A stretch of 46,873 bases of DNA from the NCBI GenBank assembly GCA_003254885.1, contig QANT01005548.1, positions 1-46,873 on the forward strand, read 5' to 3'. Of this stretch, positions 45,601 through 46,873 are shown in pieces. The first letter of the stretch is position 1. Every line of letters begins with the position of its first letter. The translations under genes were made by a program, and so were the position numbers. This DNA is from Purshia tridentata (taxonomy: Eukaryota; Streptophyta; Magnoliopsida; Rosales; Rosaceae). The notes under the pieces were generated by a model. The model was not told the origin of the DNA and made no database searches. It saw only the letters and a program-made list of their open reading frames with translations.

Positions 45601-46873
45601 AAATCTGAAAAAATCTTGGGAAAGTTGGACAAAGCTATCTGATGGTTACACGTGTCGGAGCAAGGGTGAGATGGTGATGCTATCGTGCCGAGTTATAGAA
45701 AAAGCTAGAAGAGGCATGGAGTTTTGGCAGGCAGAATAAAGGACATGCAAATGCAATGCAGGAGGCCCCATAACGCAGCAAGTGAGCTTGAGTGAACGAG
45801 AGAGACACCCACCCCCACCCCCCTGTGCCTATGTATGGGCTGTACGATGCTAGAAGCTTGCTTACCACGTGTGATATGCAGTGGGTTCATAAATCGACGA
45901 CTCCTGCTTTTCCCGCGCACCTAAGCTCCTGAGAAAACCTCCACGCGTCCTTTACAGTAAAGCCCTTCGTAGTGGCACAGAATGTGACGTTTCGTAGATC
46001 CCAAATATCCTTGGGGACACAAGCACACGAGAAAAAGTCAAATCAAAACTTACTATTAGGCATAGAAAGATAAATTAAGAAAAAATCAATTAAAATTTAA
46101 TATTTGACGAAAAAAGAAGAAAAAGAAAAAATTTAATGTCAAGTTTTAATTCAACTTCCCTATTATTTAAGGTTTATCTTTTCTATTATTTAGCATAATA
46201 ATGATAGAAAATTCTTTACGATCATATTTCTGGGCTCTTGAGTCTGAAAGCTCTTCAGGCATGGGTACAATCGTCATTTCACCATATTACTACGTACAGC
46301 ACCACAAAAGGCCAGCGAATAGTACAAGAAGGCCTCGTCTCGTTGCCTTTCCATTTGAAGGTGGGGCCCCACTGAAAACCCCCAGGAGTCAGGACCGTTG
46401 GTCCCAGGTGGTCAAAATTGTGGATGGTTTTTTATTTATTTTTGGCTTTTTTGCAAATCACCCCATGAATTATACCTCTATTTATAATTTACCACATAAA
46501 TTAAAAATTGAATTAATCCGCCACCTGAATTAAAAAAAATTTGCAATTTTACGCCTTCCTCTAATTCCGTTAGTTTTTCCGTCCAAAAAAACCACGTGAG
46601 ATGCACATGACCAATTTTTTAGGGGTTTTTTTGTCATTCTCTCTTTCCCTTCTTCTCTTCCTCTCTCTCTCTCCAACTCCAAACAAAACAGCCACTCCAT
46701 GCTTGGACCTTTCACCTACCTAGCCCAATCTGTCCTCCTCCTCCTCCTCCTCCTTCCTCTTCACCTACACAGCCACCATGACTCTTAGATCAGATCTCTC
46801 TCTCAGATCTGGGTTTAGGCTTCTTTGTTTTTATTTTATTTTTATGTGAGGTGGTGTGGGGTGGGGTTGGGCA
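45601..46873. other. right-edge spacer with repeat-like blocks
   Basis: 45640-46020 is less AT-rich and holds ACACGTGTCGG and CCACGTGTG motifs, so it may be regulatory. 46440-46640 reads like a dispersed plant DNA-transposon family (CACCCCATGAATTATACCTC, CCACGTGAGATGCACATGACC). 46734-46757 is a (CTC)n run, followed by AGATCAGATCTCTCTCTCAG. No gene is supported; one could begin beyond the edge. Confidence 0.35.

Overview
This is a stretch of plant nuclear genome. Genes are split by short, AT-rich GT-AG introns, the spacers are AT-rich and full of microsatellites and small foldback repeats, and every recognisable product is a plant family (YSL transporter, HLB1-type TPR protein, plant TBC RabGAP, DUF538, CYP78A, plant methionine gamma-lyase). 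A eudicot is clear. A woody rosid such as a Rosaceae (Prunus-like) species is my guess from the look of the proteins and the compact gene density, and I cannot prove it without a search. A single N inside a poly-T run at 33501 shows this is a draft assembly.

Layout. 1-3718: intergenic, with a duplicated 160-bp block and a long inverted repeat. 3719-6563 (+): seven-exon YSL metal-nicotianamine transporter. 7574-13210 (-): 14-exon HLB1-like TPR protein, convergent with YSL; the spacer between them holds a miRNA-precursor-like foldback. 14840-18291 (-): five-exon TBC-domain RabGAP, followed only 97 bp upstream, on the same strand, by a 76-aa glycine-rich tail-anchored ORF (18391-18621). 21546-22560 (+): two-exon gene for a 75-aa membrane protein with a promoter full of site II (TGGGCY) motifs. 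23859-24326 (+): intronless DUF538 gene. 26341-29156 (+), perhaps to 30084: eight-exon EMB8-like alpha/beta hydrolase, with a MULE-like foldback element in its promoter. 34784-36834 (+): two-exon methionine gamma-lyase. 41421-43121 (-): two-exon CYP78A cytochrome P450. The rest (29-34.7 kb, 36.8-41.4 kb, 43.1-46.9 kb) is AT-rich spacer with transposon remnants and tandem repeats.

The genes do not form a pathway cluster. HLB1 and the RabGAP lie head to tail and both belong to membrane trafficking; I recall the same two genes being neighbours in Arabidopsis, which would make this conserved microsynteny. I reconstructed all exon boundaries by reading frame and GT-AG signals; each multi-exon model gives an uninterrupted protein of about the expected family length. 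I found no undescribed multi-gene system. The items most worth a second look are the two hairpins, the tiny ORF tight against the RabGAP, the partial exon duplication inside HLB1, and the possible extra last exon of the hydrolase.
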